Of a DNA stretch of 64,000 nt, positions 61,091 to 64,000 are shown piece after piece. The stretch is from NCBI GenBank assembly GCA_014904985.1, contig MU128971.1, positions 57,553 to 121,552 of the forward strand, in the 5' to 3' direction. A model generated the notes under the pieces. It was not told the origin of the DNA. It ran no database searches and saw nothing but the letters and a program-made list of their open reading frames with translations. The DNA is from Hydnum rufescens UP504. Lineage: Eukaryota > Basidiomycota > Agaricomycetes > Cantharellales > Hydnaceae. The position numbers were made by a program, and so were the translations under genes. Each line of letters starts with the position of its first letter. Position 1 is the stretch's first letter.

Positions 61091-63050
61091 TTATACTGCC
61101 AGGTCGAGTACTTCTCGTCCTGGTTTTTTGGGGTGTGCGTGATGGAAGTCCATTACTGCTTCGTGAGCATTGGTGAGTTCTGCTGCTGGAAGCCAGCTAA
61201 ACTTGTTGTTGGTGTGCTCGTAGCCGGACCATCACATGCGATAGATTAAGCTGTTACCGCGACGGCGATGATTGATCTTGCTGTCAATGATTTCTGTGAT
61301 TTCGTATTCGAGTTCGCTGTCGATTTCGACAGGTGGGGGAGGTGGTTGGGTGCGATTGGGGAAGGGATTGGGGTGAATGGGCTCAAGTAGTCGCACATGG
61401 AAGACGTTGTGGATTTGATTCATGGTGCGAGGGAGACCAAAGCGATATGCGTGTGTTGAAACTTTCTTGGTGACTGGGAAGGGACTGAGTTTCTTGTGGT
61501 CCAGTTTCTTCAATGGTTGCTTTGTTTTGATGTTGCACGTGTCGAGCCATACTTGATTGCTGATGTTGAGCATGGGGAAAGGGGGTTGCGATCCAGCTAC
61601 TTGCTGTTTGTTTTGTTGTTGTGTGATCACGAGTTGGTTGCGAACATAATTGTGGAGGTTGTGAAGGTCAAGCGCGGCTTGGTTGGCCTTGGTTGAAGGC
61701 ACTGCTTCAATATTGATCTCGAGGTTGGGGTGAAAGCCTTTATTCATGAAGAAGGGTGTCACGTTTGTTGCAGAGTGCTCGGCATTGTTGTATGCAAACT
61801 CTGCGAGGGGGAGAAGTAGCGCCCAGTTGTCTTGCAGGTAGTCGACATAAATTCGCAAGTACTGCTCAAGGATTTGGTTCAGGCGCTCGGTTTGGCCGTC
61901 AGTCTTGGGTTTCCAGAAGTTGGAAATAAACAGTGAGCCACAATCTGAGATGATATCAGCAGGTGTACCATGTTTGGATATGACCCAATTGATGACTAGG
62001 TCAGCAAGTCCTTCTGCCTGGAGTGTCGCAACTGTGGGGATGAAGAGACCCATCTTCATGAATTGGTCAACGATAATGAGGATGGAGTCAAATGAGGAGG
62101 AGGGTGGGAGTCCGGTGATGAAGTCCATTGCAATTGAGTTCCAGGGTTGATCAGCAATGGAGAGGAATTTGAGGGGGCCATATGTGGCATGGTGTGAGGA
62201 TTTTGTGCGTGTGCATATGATGCAAGATCGTACATATGCCTTGACCATTTTCATTAGTCCTGGCCAGTAGTATTTCCACGTAATAAGACGGATGGTTTTG
62301 TGAATGCCTGGGTGGCCCACAAGGAGGTGGTCGTGTGAAGCGTGAAGGATGTCGAGGCGGAGGTTGCGATAGTCGGGGATGTAGATGTGTCCTTTGTGTA
62401 GTAGCAATGTTGCGTCCTCTGAGAGCAAGAAGAAGGTGGGGGCGGTTGTCGAGTCGCCTTTGGTGGTCTCGATGCATTCACGCACTTGCGTTGTGATGGT
62501 GTCGTCATGAGTGCCTTTGCGAATCAGTGCGAGAGTCATCTCAGAGTCGAGAGGGTGGTCATTGAGGGTCGCTCTTAAGTATGCACTAAGAGCTGTGTCT
62601 GAGTTGAGAGGCTTGGCATTGCGAATGATCATTTGGAGGTTTTGTGGGTTCGTGGTTGCATATACCTCATTTCGTTTGGGTGGATAAACATCGGGGCGTC
62701 TTGTGAGGGTGTCTGGTTTTCCTCCAAGTCATCCTGGTTGATATACGATGATGTAGTCAAAGGAGGAGAGGTATTCTGACCATTGAGCCTGTCGACGAGT
62801 GAGGAGTTTTGTGGAGGTGAAGTACTCCAAGTTTTTGTGGTCCATAATGACGGAAACTGTGTGAGCGGCGCCTTCAAGGTATGCTCACCAGGTGCAAAAG
62901 GCATCGAAGATCGCAAGGAGTTCTTTGTCATGGATGTTGTAGTTCAGTTCTGTGCTTTGCATTGATCGTGAGTGGAATGTGATGGGTTGAACTTCATTGT
63001 TCTCGTCGATTTGTGACAAGATCACAGTGATGGCATAGTCAGACACACAG
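61091..63050 (-). pseudogene. Ty3/gypsy pol remnant: RNase H, integrase, chromodomain
   Basis: Minus strand, N to C. RNase H part: [57 protein letters not shown] (62760-63040). Integrase HHCC finger: HDHLLVGHPGIHKT and CIICTRTK (about 62190-62330). Catalytic core: MDFITGLPPS, DCGSLFISNFW and TDGQTERLNQILEQYLRIY. Chromodomain: EYEITEIIDSKI..GYEHTNNKFSWLPAAEL, ending at 61091. In-frame TGA codons are at 62885, 62729 and near 61230. The integrase has only 18 residues between its second Asp and the Glu. Protease and reverse transcriptase are missing, because similarity stops near 63050. Chromodomain and layout indicate the chromovirus branch of fungal Ty3/gypsy retrotransposons. Inactive. Confidence 0.88.
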
Positions 63051-64000
63051 CCTGGTCAGCCATATAGAGGGGCCTTAAAAGGAGGGACATGTTGATGACT
63101 TAGGTAGGCCTAAATGGCTGAAATCAAGTTTGATGTCAAGTGATGATCAAAAAGCTGAATTTGACAACCGGCAATTACAATTTGACAATATTTTGACATC
63201 AAGGAATGTCAAGTGCCTCATTTATGGGCCCTCTGCAAAATCTCAGTCAACAAAATTAATAATTAATATATACACCAGATATACTGTATAATAAAAATGC
63301 CTAAATGCGGTAATCAGATAGCCCAATGGGGATGGGTGCATTAGATAATATCCCATTACATCATACAGTATTTCCTATTTTAAAAAATGCCTAAATGTGG
63401 AAATTGGATGAAGTGCATCCAAAAAACATTTAGGCATCCAGCCCAATGGGGGCCCAGGACCAGGGGGAGGTGCCTGGGATAGATGGATGGGCCTCTAGGG
63501 ACCCCAATAGAGTGAAAAAATCAGGCCCAGGGCCAATGATTAGTGCCTGAAACAATGAGAGCAGTAAAAACATCACCAAGGAGAGGATCTCTGTACCTTC
63601 ATGGGATTTGGCTGAAATTTTGATATGGTCTTTGCCTAGACAGTATCTAATCACATGCCAAATTTCAGAGTGATCCTTGCACTCCTTACATTTTGGCAAT
63701 TTCAGTGCTTCTGGTACCTATTGTCCAGTTCACCCCTTAAAGTAGGTAGATTGGGCTGATGTTTTGCACATAATTAGTACATTGTGTCCTTATGCTCTGT
63801 GCAAATTTTCAAGTCCCCAGCTATTTTTCTTGGGGAGGAATGAATTTTTAATGTCCAGACTTGTTTCCTTCATATCTCCATAACCTATGCATGAATTTGG
63901 CTGAAATTTTATATGATTTGCGTTGAGGTAATCTCTAATCACATGCCAAATTTCAGAGCGATCCGCCCAGCGCTTATTTCTCGGCAAGTTCTGTGGTTCC
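63051..64000. repeat. Non-coding repeat DNA with internal duplications
   Basis: About 63600-63715 and 63890-64000 are diverged direct copies (TTTGGCTGAAATTT .. TAATCACATGCCAAATTTCAGAG), about 290 bp apart. TGCCTAAATG at 63387 pairs with CATTTAGGCA ending about 63436, forming a small hairpin, and AGCCCAATGGGG occurs twice nearby. Minus-strand frames over the two copies both read SEIWHVIR, so a decayed coding repeat is possible, but I recognise no family. The copy continues past the window edge. Confidence 0.55.

Noticed and set aside
1..64000. tRNA, rRNA or other structured RNA genes
   Set aside because: I looked for tRNA B-box-like GGTTCNANNCC and rRNA signatures by eye and found no convincing candidate; a tRNAscan run would be decisive.

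Overview
The window looks like the nuclear genome of an agaricomycete (mushroom-forming class) basidiomycete. Nearly every gene is broken by many short GT..AG introns of roughly 45-90 nt. Intergenic gaps are short. The lineage-typical families are a fungal NACHT/WD40 receptor, Cys/His zinc-finger and F-box proteins, an acidic coiled-coil NST1, a Q-rich DEF1, a RecQ-type repeat helicase and Ty3/gypsy elements. I cannot fix the genus from the sequence.

Layout. Positions 1-5.2 kb carry the 3' part of a UPF1-like helicase and an amidohydrolase (both +). DEF1 (-) and a rhodanese/dual-specificity MAP-kinase phosphatase (+) are divergent around 9.3-10.0 kb. An F-box gene (13.8-15.5 kb) is followed by a TA-flanked miniature inverted-repeat element. 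Next comes a decayed NLR-type gene with a 129-bp WD40 repeat tract (16.1-21.8 kb). A C2H2 zinc-finger gene (-), an alpha/beta hydrolase (-), an unrecognised acidic protein (+), a mitochondrial PPR protein (+) and a large multipass transporter-like protein (+) take the window to 35.5 kb. A second miniature element with the same terminal bases lies at 36.4 kb, beside F-box-like and unassigned coding remnants. The next block is housekeeping: NST1 (+), a Neo1-type P4-ATPase flippase (-), a GNAT acetyltransferase (+) and a malate dehydrogenase (-), up to 53 kb.

The last 11 kb (53.7-64 kb) is a nested transposon graveyard. It holds a cluster of palindromic foldback repeats built on a CAGGTT-rich motif, with a solo LTR carrying a perfect 5-bp target duplication inserted in it. 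Then comes a degenerate RecQ-like helicase between roughly 100-bp inverted repeats. It is followed by the 3' half of a Ty3/gypsy element on the minus strand: RNase H, integrase with an internal deletion, chromodomain, polypurine tract and 3' LTR. A spliced cysteine-cluster gene runs in the opposite direction between pol and the LTR.

Two kinds of damage should be kept apart. The mobile elements carry repeated TGA stops where CGA is the likely ancestral codon, as expected of CpG decay. The conserved single-copy genes (Neo1, NST1, PPR, transporter, hydrolase) show isolated single-base frame breaks, more likely sequence or assembly indels than loss of function. Most exon joins given here are inferred by eye from reading frame and GT/AG signals.
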